A stretch of 64,000 nucleotides of DNA from Martinezella tropici (GTDB taxonomy: Bacteria; Pseudomonadota; Alphaproteobacteria; Rhizobiales; Rhizobiaceae), in contig NZ_VNIP01000006.1 in NCBI RefSeq assembly GCF_008370325.1, positions 496,001 to 560,000 on the forward strand, in the 5' to 3' direction. Made by a program: the position numbers and the translations under genes. Position 1 is the stretch's first letter; every line of letters begins with the position of its first letter. Below, piece after piece: positions 44,544 to 52,725 of the stretch. The notes under the pieces were generated by a model that did no database searches, was not told the origin of the DNA, and saw only the letters and a program-made list of their open reading frames with translations.

Positions 44544-46289
44544 ATGAAAAAGAAAGCTGAATGGCCGCGCAAGCTGCGCTCCTACGACTGGTTCGGCGGC
44601 ACCGGCAAGAACGCGATCATGCATCGCTCCTGGATGAAGAACCAGGGTCTGCCGGCCGATACGTTCGATGGCCGTCCGATCATCGGCATCTGTAACACCT
44701 GGTCGGAGCTGACGCCCTGCAACGCGCATCTGCGCGATCTCGCGGAGCGCGTGAAGCGCGGCGTCTACGAGGCCGGCGGTTTCCCGGTCGAATTCCCGGT
44801 CTTTTCCGTCGGCGAAAGCACACTGCGTCCGACGGCGATGATGTTCCGCAACCTGGCGGCCATGGATGTGGAAGAAGCGATCCGCGGCAATCCGGTCGAT
44901 GGTGTCGTGTTGCTCGGCGGCTGCGACAAGACCACGCCGAGCCTGCTGATGGGCGCTGCTTCAGTCGACATCCCGGTCATCCTCGTTTCCGGCGGCCCGA
45001 TGCTGAACGGCAAGTGGCGCGGCAAGGATGTCGGTTCCGGCACGGCGATCTGGCAGTTCTCGGAAATGGTGAAGTCCGGCGAGATGTCGCTGGATGAATT
45101 CATGGATGCGGAGCAGGGCATGGCCCGCTCGGCCGGTAGCTGTATGACCATGGGCACGGCCTCGACCATGGCGTCGATGGCCGAAGCGCTCGGCATGACC
45201 TTGCCCGGCAATGCCGCCATCCCGGCTGTCGATGCGCGCCGCCGCGTCATCTCGCAGCTTTCCGGCCGCCGCATCGTTGATATGGTCAAGGAAGACCTGA
45301 AGCCTTCCGATATCCTGACCAAGGAAGCGTTTGAGAATGCGATTCGCGTCAACGGTGCCGTCGGTGGTTCGACCAATGCCGTTCTGCACCTTTTGGCGCT
45401 CGCCGGCCGCATCGGTGTCGACCTGTCGCTGGACGATTGGGATCGTCTCGGCCGCGAAGTGCCGACCATCGTCAACCTGCAGCCGTCGGGCAAGCACCTG
45501 ATGGAAGAGTTCTACTATGCCGGCGGCCTGCCCGTCGTCATCAAGGCGGTCGGCGACATGGGCCTGCTGCACAAGGATGCAATCACCGTCACCGGCGATA
45601 CGATCTGGGCCGGCGTCAAGGATGTGGTCAACTACAATGACGACGTCATCGTCCCGCGCGAAAAGGCACTGACGCAGTCGGGCGGCATCGCCGTTCTGCG
45701 CGGCAACCTCGCGCCGAAGGGCGCGGTCCTCAAGCCGTCAGCCGCTTCGCCGCACCTGATGCAGCACAAGGGCCGCGCCGTGGTCTTCGAAAGCATCGAG
45801 GACTATCACGCCCGCATCAACCGCGACGATCTCGACATCGACGAGAACTGCGTCATGGTGCTGAAATATTGCGGCCCGAAGGGTTATCCGGGCATGGCAG
45901 AAGTCGGCAACATGGGCCTGCCGCCCAAGGTGCTGAAGAAGGGCATCACCGACATGATCCGTATCTCCGATGCGCGCATGTCCGGCACCGCCTACGGCAC
46001 CGTCATCCTGCACACCGCTCCGGAAGCCGCCGATGGCGGACCGCTGGCGCTGGTTCAGAACGGCGACATCATCGCCGTCGACGTTCCCGCCCGCACCATC
46101 CAGCTCGAAGTGTCGGATGAGGAACTGGCAAAGCGCCGCGCCGCCTGGGTTTCCCCGGTCAAGCCGCTCACCGGCGGCTACGGCGGTCTTTACGTGAAGT
46201 CGGTCATGCAGGCCGACACTGGTGCCGACCTCGACTTCCTCGTCGGTCCGCGTGGGTCGGAAATCCCGAATAATCGCGACAGCCATTAA
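44544..46289 (+). CDS. IlvD/Edd family dehydratase, likely L-arabinonate dehydratase
   Basis: 581-residue iron-sulfur dehydratase. The cluster cysteines are visible as Cys50 (GICNTWSELTPC), Cys127 (LLGGCDKTTPS) and Cys200 (RSAGSCMTMGTASTM); ISDARMSGTAYGTVILH holds the catalytic Ser/Mg region. Length and sequence fit the L-arabinonate dehydratase of R. leguminosarum (about 580 residues, [2Fe-2S]) rather than IlvD. It dehydrates L-arabonate to 2-keto-3-deoxy-L-arabonate, feeding gguC and the aldehyde dehydrogenase. Strong terminator follows. Confidence 0.88.
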   Translation: MKKKAEWPRKLRSYDWFGGTGKNAIMHRSWMKNQGLPADTFDGRPIIGICNTWSELTPCNAHLRDLAERVKRGVYEAGGFPVEFPVFSVGESTLRPTAMMFRNLAAMDVEEAIRGNPVDGVVLLGGCDKTTPSLLMGAASVDIPVILVSGGPMLNGKWRGKDVGSGTAIWQFSEMVKSGEMSLDEFMDAEQGMARSAGSCMTMGTASTMASMAEALGMTLPGNAAIPAVDARRRVISQLSGRRIVDMVKEDLKPSDILTKEAFENAIRVNGAVGGSTNAVLHLLALAGRIGVDLSLDDWDRLGREVPTIVNLQPSGKHLMEEFYYAGGLPVVIKAVGDMGLLHKDAITVTGDTIWAGVKDVVNYNDDVIVPREKALTQSGGIAVLRGNLAPKGAVLKPSAASPHLMQHKGRAVVFESIEDYHARINRDDLDIDENCVMVLKYCGPKGYPGMAEVGNMGLPPKVLKKGITDMIRISDARMSGTAYGTVILHTAPEAADGGPLALVQNGDIIAVDVPARTIQLEVSDEELAKRRAAWVSPVKPLTGGYGGLYVKSVMQADTGADLDFLVGPRGSEIPNNRDSH

Positions 46290-46310
46290 AATTGGTGCGC
46301 CTGGAATTGG

Positions 46311-46340
46311 AAAAGGGCGGAGCGAAAGCTCCGCCCTTTT
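46311..46340 (+). terminator. Strong terminator of the chvE-ggu-pentonate operon
   Basis: A 13-bp perfect stem AAAAGGGCGGAGC (46311-46323) / GCTCCGCCCTTTT (46328-46340) closed by a GAAA tetraloop, then CATTG; 22 nt after the dehydratase stop. Confidence 0.92.
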
Positions 46341-46398
46341 CATTGCTGGCACTTTGAGGCGGCCATTGACTAACTCGCGTTAGGTGACCATATTTTAT

Positions 46399-46410
46399 GT
46401 ACATCTGTAC
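46399..46410. promoter_or_regulatory. Operator-like palindrome before the antitoxin gene
   Basis: GTACATCTGTAC, two perfect 5-bp arms, 14 nt upstream of the antitoxin ATG. Phd/YefM antitoxins autorepress through such short palindromes. Confidence 0.6.
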
Positions 46411-46423
46411 GGGAATAGTGGTC

Positions 46424-46669
46424 ATGTCTATCAAATCTGTCGGTGCAGCCGAATTCAAGGCAAAATGCCTTCATCTGATCGATCAAATGGGCGACGACGG
46501 CGAGCCAATTATCATTACGAAGCGCGGAAAGCCTGTTGCTCTGCTGACACCCGCGCCGGAGAAATCAGATCGCTCCAGTATCATTGGCGCGATGAAGGGT
46601 ACTGTTCTCCAATATGACCATCCGTTCCTGCCTGTTATCGATGTGGAAGAATGGGATGCGATGCGTTGA
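46424..46669 (+). CDS. Phd/YefM-type antitoxin
   Basis: 81-residue antitoxin: N-terminal DNA-binding SVGAAEFKAKCLHLIDQM with EPIIITKRGKPVALLTPAP (the Phd strand motif), and an acidic C-terminal toxin-binding tail ending FLPVIDVEEWDAMR. Start 46424 by family N-terminus; ATG 46397 would add nine residues including the operator. Overlaps the toxin gene, the usual arrangement. Confidence 0.88.
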   Translation: MSIKSVGAAEFKAKCLHLIDQMGDDGEPIIITKRGKPVALLTPAPEKSDRSSIIGAMKGTVLQYDHPFLPVIDVEEWDAMR

Positions 46670-47076
46670 TCGTCATCGATACGCATATTCTCATCTGGGC
46701 CATGCATGACGATCCGCGGCTGAGCGCAGGGGCTCGGCAGCTTATCGATGAAACTACGGCGCGCAGTCGCATTCTGATCTCGGCGATCACGCCCTGGGAA
46801 ATCGCTATGCTCGCACAGAAGGGACGCATCGCACTTGGTTACGACGTTGGTCGTTGGCTCGACACGGCACTCGCCTTACCTGGTTTGCAGCTTGCTCCCA
46901 TAGAGCCACAGATTGTGGTGGATAGCGTGCGCCTGCCGGGAGAGTTCCATGACGATCCGGCTGACCGGATTATTGTGGCGACGGCACGCTTCCACCGTAT
47001 CCCGCTACTGACAGCCGATAACGCAATCCTCAGCTATGGCGACAAAGGTCATGTCGAGGTTGTCCCGGCAGGATGA
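46651..47076 (+). CDS. PIN-domain toxin (VapC family)
   Basis: Up to 141 residues of a PIN ribonuclease, typically cleaving tRNA or rRNA. Acidic metal ligands: first Asp in VIDTHILIWAMHDDPRL, Glu in AITPWEIAMLAQKGRI, Asp pair in FHDDPADRIIVATARFHRIP, and TADNAILSYG. Start may be ATG 46651 or TTG 46666, the latter overlapping the antitoxin stop (TTGA), which would give 136 residues with the family N-terminus; both couple translation to the antitoxin. Confidence 0.88.
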   Translation: MGCDALIVIDTHILIWAMHDDPRLSAGARQLIDETTARSRILISAITPWEIAMLAQKGRIALGYDVGRWLDTALALPGLQLAPIEPQIVVDSVRLPGEFHDDPADRIIVATARFHRIPLLTADNAILSYGDKGHVEVVPAG

Positions 47077-47086
47077 ATTATGCCTA

Positions 47087-47905
47087 TCAGCTCTGGCTCT
47101 GACTCTGCCCCTGGCTTGCCACCGATACCTTGACCATAAGGGTTTCGCCCGGCGTGCCGATGCGCATGCCGGAGACGGGAGCGGCGTCGCGATAGCAGAG
47201 GCCGGTCGCGATGCGGACGTAGCGGGCGTCGGGGCAGACGTCGTTAGCCGGATCGAAGCCGACCCAGCCGAGGCCGGCAATATGCGCCTCTGCCCAGGCA
47301 TGGGTAGCAGCCTGCTCGTTCTTGCCTTCCATCATCAGGTAGCCGGAGACGTAACGGGCAGGGATCTGCAATGCACGGGCGCCGGCTAGAAAGATGTGCG
47401 CATGGTCCTGGCAGACGCCGCTCTTTGCCTCCAGTGACTGTTCCGCCGTTGTCTCGGTGTCACTGGTGCCCGGCTTGTATTCCACGGTCTCGTGGATTGC
47501 CTTCATCAGCGCGTGCATCTTGCCGAGCTCGTTGTCGCCTAAAACGCCGCGCAACAGCTCCTTCGTCAGCCTGCCCGCCTTGGTGCGCGGCGAATCCCGC
47601 AGGAAGAGCCAGAGCGGGCTGAACCCCACGTGTGGGCCGATCACGCCGTTCAGATCCTTTGTCTCGACTTCGCCCGACGCAATGATCCTGGTGGAATCCT
47701 GTTGGCCGTCGAGGGAAACCAGTGTGGCGCGATTGCCGAACTGGTCGTCATATTCCACTTCCGGCTTGGCGCCTTCGACCGAAAGCTTCCAGTCGATAAC
47801 CGTCTGTCCCACGCCCGTCAGCGGCGTCAGGTGAAGCCGTTGCAGGGAAAACTGCGCCGGCTCGTCGTAGCGATATTCCGTGATATGGCTGATCGTCAGT
47901 CTCAT
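47087..47905 (-). CDS. Transglutaminase-like protein of the ATP-grasp/alpha-E operon
   Basis: 272-residue protein of the bacterial transglutaminase-like cysteine protease group. The triad is Cys165 (GVCQDHAHIF), His202 (THAWAEAHIA) and Asp218 (FDPAND). N-terminal beta-sandwich half (RLTISHITEYRYDEPAQFSL) is the typical partner domain. Third gene of the operon 50302-47087, which is a widely conserved three- or four-gene module predicted to make or process a peptide; the C-terminal tail is Ser/Gln-rich (ASQGQSQSQS). Confidence 0.88.
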   Translation of the reverse strand: MRLTISHITEYRYDEPAQFSLQRLHLTPLTGVGQTVIDWKLSVEGAKPEVEYDDQFGNRATLVSLDGQQDSTRIIASGEVETKDLNGVIGPHVGFSPLWLFLRDSPRTKAGRLTKELLRGVLGDNELGKMHALMKAIHETVEYKPGTSDTETTAEQSLEAKSGVCQDHAHIFLAGARALQIPARYVSGYLMMEGKNEQAATHAWAEAHIAGLGWVGFDPANDVCPDARYVRIATGLCYRDAAPVSGMRIGTPGETLMVKVSVASQGQSQSQS

Positions 47906-47917
47906 GATATCGCCCGC

Positions 47918-48859
47918 CTATTCGTAGAACCGGTAGCCGTCGGAGATCTCGGCGCCCAGCTTGTTGTTGTGGGCGACGAAATCCTCGAGGAACTCATGCA
48001 GGCCCTGGTCCATAATATTCTTGACCGAAAGCCGTTGCAGCGATTGGCGGATGGCTTCCGCGGTATCGTGCGCCGGCAGCCGTTTTTCATGTTCGGCGCT
48101 GAGATAGCCGATATTGCTGACGATCTTGTCATAGCAATAGGCGAGCGAACGCGGCATCTGGCCGTTCAGGATCAGGAAGTCGGCAATGTTGGCCGGCTTG
48201 TATTCGGGGTCATAGGCCCATTTATAGGCCCGGTGCGCCGAAACGGATCGCAGGATCGATTCCCATTGCGCGTTGTCGAGCGATGAGCCGACATGCGAGA
48301 CGGATGGCAGCAGGACGTAGTATTTCACGTCGAGGATGCGGGCGGTATTATCGGCACGCTCGATGAAGGTGCCGATGCGGGCGAAATTATAGAGCTCGTT
48401 GCGCAGCATCGAGCCGTGGAAGGCACCGCGGATCAAGCCGGCGCGCTGCTTGATGACGTCGATCATCTCGGGCAGTTCCGCCGTCTTCAGCCGCCGGCCG
48501 AGCATCGACTTCAGCTCGATCCAGCATTCGTTGGTCGCTTCCCAGGTGTCGCGGGTCAATGCCGTGCGCACCATACGGGCATTGTTGCGGCCGTATTCGA
48601 TGCAGGACATGACACTCGACGGATTGGAGCGGTCGCGCATCAGATAATCAATCGCATCGGTTCCGGTCAGCTTGCCATGCACTTCGTTATAGGCTTCGCG
48701 CACACCGGCGCTTTGCAGGACGCCGTCCCAATCGTCATCGACGGCGTCGCTGCGGGTCAGCGACATACGCTGGCCGGCGTCGACCAGGCGGGCTATGTTT
48801 TCGGCGCGCTCGATGTAACGGAACATCCAGTAGAGGCCATTCGCGGTTCTTCCCAGCAT
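47918..48859 (-). CDS. Alpha-E domain protein
   Basis: 313-residue all-helical alpha-E (COG2307) protein: LGRTANGLYWMFRYIERAEN-IARLVDAG is the hallmark start, and NFARIGTFIERADNTARILD repeats the ERAxN pattern. Found nearly always next to a circularly permuted ATP-grasp protein and a transglutaminase, as here, with 6 and 12 nt gaps. Role unknown beyond that association. Confidence 0.9.
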   Translation of the reverse strand: MLGRTANGLYWMFRYIERAENIARLVDAGQRMSLTRSDAVDDDWDGVLQSAGVREAYNEVHGKLTGTDAIDYLMRDRSNPSSVMSCIEYGRNNARMVRTALTRDTWEATNECWIELKSMLGRRLKTAELPEMIDVIKQRAGLIRGAFHGSMLRNELYNFARIGTFIERADNTARILDVKYYVLLPSVSHVGSSLDNAQWESILRSVSAHRAYKWAYDPEYKPANIADFLILNGQMPRSLAYCYDKIVSNIGYLSAEHEKRLPAHDTAEAIRQSLQRLSVKNIMDQGLHEFLEDFVAHNNKLGAEISDGYRFYE

Positions 48860-48865
48860 GTCCGT

Positions 48866-50302
48866 TCAGTCCTCCAGAACCCAGGTGTCTTTGGTGCCGC
48901 CGCCCTGGCTGGAGTTGACCACCAGCGAGCCTTCCTTCAGCGCCACGCGGGTCAACCCGCCGGGGATGATCCGCACCTTGTCGGAGACGAGGACGTAGGG
49001 CCGCAGATCGACATGCCGCGGCGCAATGCCCTTGTTGACCAGGATCGGCACGGTCGACAGCGAAAGGGTTGGCTGCGCGATATAGTTGTTCGGCTTGCTC
49101 TTGAGCTTCTCGGCAAAGGCCGTCCGCTCCTTCTTCGTCGCCGTTGGTCCGACAAGCATGCCGTAGCCACCGGAGCCATGGACTTCCTTGACGACGAGAT
49201 CGGCGAGGTTATCGAGCACATATTGCAAGCTGTCGGGCTCCGAACAGCGCCAGGTCGGCACGTTCTCGAGGATCGGCTTGCGGCCGGTGTAGAATTCGAC
49301 GATTTCAGGCATGTAGGAATAGATCGCCTTATCGTCGGAAATGCCGGTGCCGGGCGCATTGGCGATGGTGATATTGCCGGCGCGGTAGACGTCCATGATG
49401 CCGGGAATACCGAGCGCGGAATCCGGGCGGAAGGTGAGGGGATCGAGGAAATCGTCGTCGACGCGGCGATAGAGCACGTCGATGGCCTCATAGCCGCGCG
49501 TCGTGCGCATCTTCACCTTGCCGTCGATGACGCGCAGATCCGAGCCCTCCACCAGCTCCACGCCCATCATGTCGGCGAGGAAAGAATGCTCGTAATAGGC
49601 AGAGTTGTAGATGCCCGGCGTCAGCACGGCGACGCGCGGCTTGCTGCTGCAACCGGGAGGCGCGAGCGAGGCAAGGCTCTGGCGCAGCAGCAGTGGATAG
49701 TCCTCGACCCGCTGCACCTTGTTCTGATGAAACAGCTCGGGGAACATCTGCATCATCGTTTCGCGGTTTTCCAGCATGTAGCTGACGCCGGACGGCGTCC
49801 GGGCATTGTCCTCGAGCACGTAGAACTGGTCTTCGCCGGTGCGGACGATGTCGGTGCCGACGATGTGGGTGTAGACGCCGCCCGGCGGACGGAAGCCGAT
49901 CATCTCGGGCAGGAAGGCGTCGTTCTTCTCGATCAGCTCGCGCGGAATGCGGCCGGCGCGAATGATTTCCTGCTTATGGTAGATGTCGTCAAGGAAAGCG
50001 TTGAGGGCAATGACCCGCTGCTCGATGCCCTGGGCGAGCTTGCGCCATTCGCGGCCTGATATGATGCGGGGGATGATGTCGAAGGGGATGAGCTTTTCGG
50101 AGGAGTCTGCGTGTCCGTAGACCGCGAAGGTAATGCCCGTCTTCCGGAAGATGGTTTCCGCATCGCGGGATTTGGCAATGAGGTGGCCCCTGTCCTGTCC
50201 CGAGTACCACTCGAAGTATTTCTCGTAAGGCGCGCGCGGACTTTCATCCGCAGTTATCATTTCATCAAATGCCAAAGGTGCGGTCCCCGTGTTTTTACCC
50301 AT
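48866..50302 (-). CDS. Circularly permuted ATP-grasp type 2 protein
   Basis: 478-residue protein of the DUF404/DUF407 group, predicted peptide-bond-forming ATP-grasp ligase. Blocks YEKYFEWYSGQDRGHLIAKS, IPRIISGREWRKLAQGIEQR, LNAFLDDIYHKQEIIRAGRI and YTHIVGTDIVRTGEDQFYVLEDN are conserved in the family, and the C-terminal GSGGYGMLVGPTATKKERTA and PYVLVSDKVRIIPGGLTRVA contain nucleotide-binding residues. First gene of the operon. ATG 50302 is tentative; no good ribosome site is seen. Confidence 0.88.
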   Translation of the reverse strand: MGKNTGTAPLAFDEMITADESPRAPYEKYFEWYSGQDRGHLIAKSRDAETIFRKTGITFAVYGHADSSEKLIPFDIIPRIISGREWRKLAQGIEQRVIALNAFLDDIYHKQEIIRAGRIPRELIEKNDAFLPEMIGFRPPGGVYTHIVGTDIVRTGEDQFYVLEDNARTPSGVSYMLENRETMMQMFPELFHQNKVQRVEDYPLLLRQSLASLAPPGCSSKPRVAVLTPGIYNSAYYEHSFLADMMGVELVEGSDLRVIDGKVKMRTTRGYEAIDVLYRRVDDDFLDPLTFRPDSALGIPGIMDVYRAGNITIANAPGTGISDDKAIYSYMPEIVEFYTGRKPILENVPTWRCSEPDSLQYVLDNLADLVVKEVHGSGGYGMLVGPTATKKERTAFAEKLKSKPNNYIAQPTLSLSTVPILVNKGIAPRHVDLRPYVLVSDKVRIIPGGLTRVALKEGSLVVNSSQGGGTKDTWVLED

Positions 50303-50672
50303 TTGAATACAACGGTTTTTACAATGCAAGAACTATGCGCAGTTGCCGTTGCGAATTTCGCAACATCGAAAAATGCCGGATTTACAGGCATTTAAGAATA
50401 ATCTGATCGTCACCTGCCGAGTTTCGCCGCAATACTCGGATCAAAATTTGAGCATTTGCTTCTTTTGCGGACTGAACGCTTGGGTAGTGACGGAAATTCC
50501 TGAAACCAGAGCGATGGCTCGCCGGGCGTGAAGAAAAATTGATTGCTGTTTTCAGCAGATCGATTTTGACCACTCCGCTGTCATCGGCTATCAGCCTTCA
50601 ACCTCTCCGCGCGAAACCCGAGTTCGACCAGGATTCCGGCTCCGAAGCGCCAAACATATCGGTCCGATTTCT
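50303..50672. other. Intergenic region with no gene seen
   Basis: 370 nt between the divergent ATP-grasp and EamA genes. It is AT-richer than the flanks, must contain both promoters, and shows no convincing ORF, RNA gene or long palindrome. Confidence 0.5.
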
Positions 50673-51566
50673 ATGTCCCTCGATAAACTCGCGCCGGCGA
50701 TTTTCGTCTTTCTCTGGTCTACCGGCTGGATCGTCGCCAAATATGCCTCGCAGCATGCCGGTCCTTTCACCTTTCTGATGATCCGCTACAGCCTGTCGGC
50801 GCTCGCCTTCGTGCTGCTCTGTTCGATCGTCGGCGCCCGGTGGCCGCGCGATTGGTCGAGCGTGTTCCGGGCCATCTATTCCGGCATTTTCCTGCACGGC
50901 ATCTACCTGGGCGGCCTCTGGTGGGCGATCGCCGAAGGCGTGCCGGCCGGTATCTCCGGCATCATCGCGGCGCTGCAGCCGCTGATGACCGCTATGGCCG
51001 CGCCGTTTCTCGTCGGCGAACGGCTGCAGCCGATCCAGAAGGCCGGACTGCTGCTCGGCTTTCTCGGCATCGCCATCGCGATCTCGCCGAAACTCTTGGC
51101 GACGGACACGGCCAATCTCTGGCAATCTGCCGTTCCGCTTGTCGTCAATCTGTTGGGTATGGTCTCGGTGACCTACGGCACGCTCTACCAGAAGCGGCAC
51201 CTGCAGACCGGCGACCTCAGAACCATTGCGACCTTGCAATATGTCGGCGCGCTGATCGTCACCGTGCCACTTGCCTTCCTGTTCGAAGGTTTGCGTTTCG
51301 ACGGCACGCATGAAGCCATTCTCGCGATGCTATGGTCGGTCTTCGGCCTGTCGATGGGCGCCGTCGGCCTGCTGCTCTATCTCATTCGCCGCGGGCAAGT
51401 GTCGCGGGCAGCATCGCTGATCTACTTGATGCCGCCAGCCGTCGCCATCGAAGCGGCAATCGCCTTTGGCGAACCACTGACGCTGCCGATCATCATCGGC
51501 ACGGTGATTGTGGTGATCGGTGTTTACCTCACCAACCGGCGCGCGGCGGATGTAGTGCCGGAATAG
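50673..51566 (+). CDS. EamA/DMT family transporter
   Basis: 297-residue drug/metabolite exporter with ten predicted helices in two EamA repeats: FVFLWSTGWIVAKYASQHAG and later LLLYLIRRGQVSRAASLIYL. The PPAVAIEAAIAFGEPLTLPI helix is typical of the second repeat. Export of an unknown metabolite or amino acid. Its stop is 1 nt from that of the convergent second EamA gene. Confidence 0.9.
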   Translation: MSLDKLAPAIFVFLWSTGWIVAKYASQHAGPFTFLMIRYSLSALAFVLLCSIVGARWPRDWSSVFRAIYSGIFLHGIYLGGLWWAIAEGVPAGISGIIAALQPLMTAMAAPFLVGERLQPIQKAGLLLGFLGIAIAISPKLLATDTANLWQSAVPLVVNLLGMVSVTYGTLYQKRHLQTGDLRTIATLQYVGALIVTVPLAFLFEGLRFDGTHEAILAMLWSVFGLSMGAVGLLLYLIRRGQVSRAASLIYLMPPAVAIEAAIAFGEPLTLPIIIGTVIVVIGVYLTNRRAADVVPE

Positions 51567-51567
51567 G

Positions 51568-52476
51568 CTATGTTCTCTTGCCGATGTCGATCCGTCGCCG
51601 CCATCGCAGAAGTCTGCCATCGACAACCACCAGGCTGGAAGCGATCAAGGCCAATCCGAGGAATTCGTAAGGTTCCAGACGCTCTCCAAGGAATGCGGTA
51701 CTCAAGATGATTGCGCTCGCCGGCACGAGCAGCGTCACCAGCGACGCATTTGTCGCCCCGGCAGAGGCGATGAGATTGAAATAGAGAATGAAGGCGAAGG
51801 CAGTCGTCACGATTGCGAGAGAGCCAATGGCCAGCCAGATCGAGATATTCGCGCTTAGGATGTCGCTCGAATCGTAGAGAAGAAAGACGATCGGCGTCAT
51901 CAGGATGGTAGATGCGGTCAGCTGGCCGGTGGCAACAACGACCGGCTTCATATCCCGAAATCGTTTGGCAAAGACGGCTGCGAAAGCATAGGAAACCGCC
52001 GCTCCGATGACAGCAAGTTTCGCCCATGTCGGTCCACCGAAATTGGAGAAGAAGCCAGGGCCAATCATGGCGGCAGCACCGCCAATCCCGAGAGCCACGC
52101 CCATAAGCTTGCTGGTGGAAAGCTTTTCATCTGCCGTCAGCAGATTTGCGACCAGGACCGTCCAGAGGGGCGTCGTCGCGTAAAGGACCGAAGCAAGGCC
52201 CGCTCCGATCTTCGTTTGGCCGCTGAATATCAAAGAAAACGGGATAACATTGTTGAGCAGTGCGAGAGTCAGAAACGAGGCTGATCTGGCTATGGCGGGG
52301 GCAAAGGAAATATGACGCAGGCGCAACCAGAGATGCAGAACCAGCGCGGCAATCGAAACTCGATAGAGGACCAGCGCCAGCGGCGGAATTTCCGCCACCG
52401 CTATGCGCGCAAAGAAGAATGATCCGCCCCACAGCGCGCCGAGAAGCAAGAGCTGGCCCCAGTCGCTTACGGTCAT
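51568..52476 (-). CDS. EamA/DMT family transporter
   Basis: 302-residue ten-helix EamA protein: LLLLGALWGGSFFFARIAVA, then LPLWTVLVANLL-like TTPLWTVLVANLLTADEK and LLVPASAIILSTAFLGERLE, both standard EamA repeats. Start 52476 fits the family; a farther in-frame start (52575) has no support. Convergent with the preceding EamA gene, but sequences are too different for a recent tandem copy. Confidence 0.9.
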   Translation of the reverse strand: MTVSDWGQLLLLGALWGGSFFFARIAVAEIPPLALVLYRVSIAALVLHLWLRLRHISFAPAIARSASFLTLALLNNVIPFSLIFSGQTKIGAGLASVLYATTPLWTVLVANLLTADEKLSTSKLMGVALGIGGAAAMIGPGFFSNFGGPTWAKLAVIGAAVSYAFAAVFAKRFRDMKPVVVATGQLTASTILMTPIVFLLYDSSDILSANISIWLAIGSLAIVTTAFAFILYFNLIASAGATNASLVTLLVPASAIILSTAFLGERLEPYEFLGLALIASSLVVVDGRLLRWRRRIDIGKRT

Positions 52477-52693
52477 CGGCTGTGTCGCCTTCGTCTGCAA
52501 CGTTCGTCCCCTCAACCTCCAAGCATGCTTTAACCTATGCCGGGAAGAGCCTGGTTGGAGGAAACAGTCGTCCAAACATTGCTCGCTAAGCGAAATCGAA
52601 ATGTCAGGCGGCGAGGAAGTTTCGAATTTACTCTCATGACCGCGTCGGCAGTCATGCGTACAGGCTTGTTGACTACGGAGCTGTCGATAGCAA

Positions 52694-52717
52694 AAGGGGG
52701 CCCCAATCGGCCCCCTT
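52694..52717 (-). terminator. Terminator of the DEAD-box helicase gene
   Basis: AAGGGGGCC (52694-52702) / GGCCCCCTT (52709-52717), then TTGC on the minus strand with a short T-run; 9 nt after the helicase stop. Confidence 0.85.
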
Positions 52718-52725
52718 GAACTCTA

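Noticed and set aside
48293-50059. Plus-strand 588-codon frame
   Set aside because: Antisense of the ATP-grasp and alpha-E genes, which show conserved motifs in the other strand.
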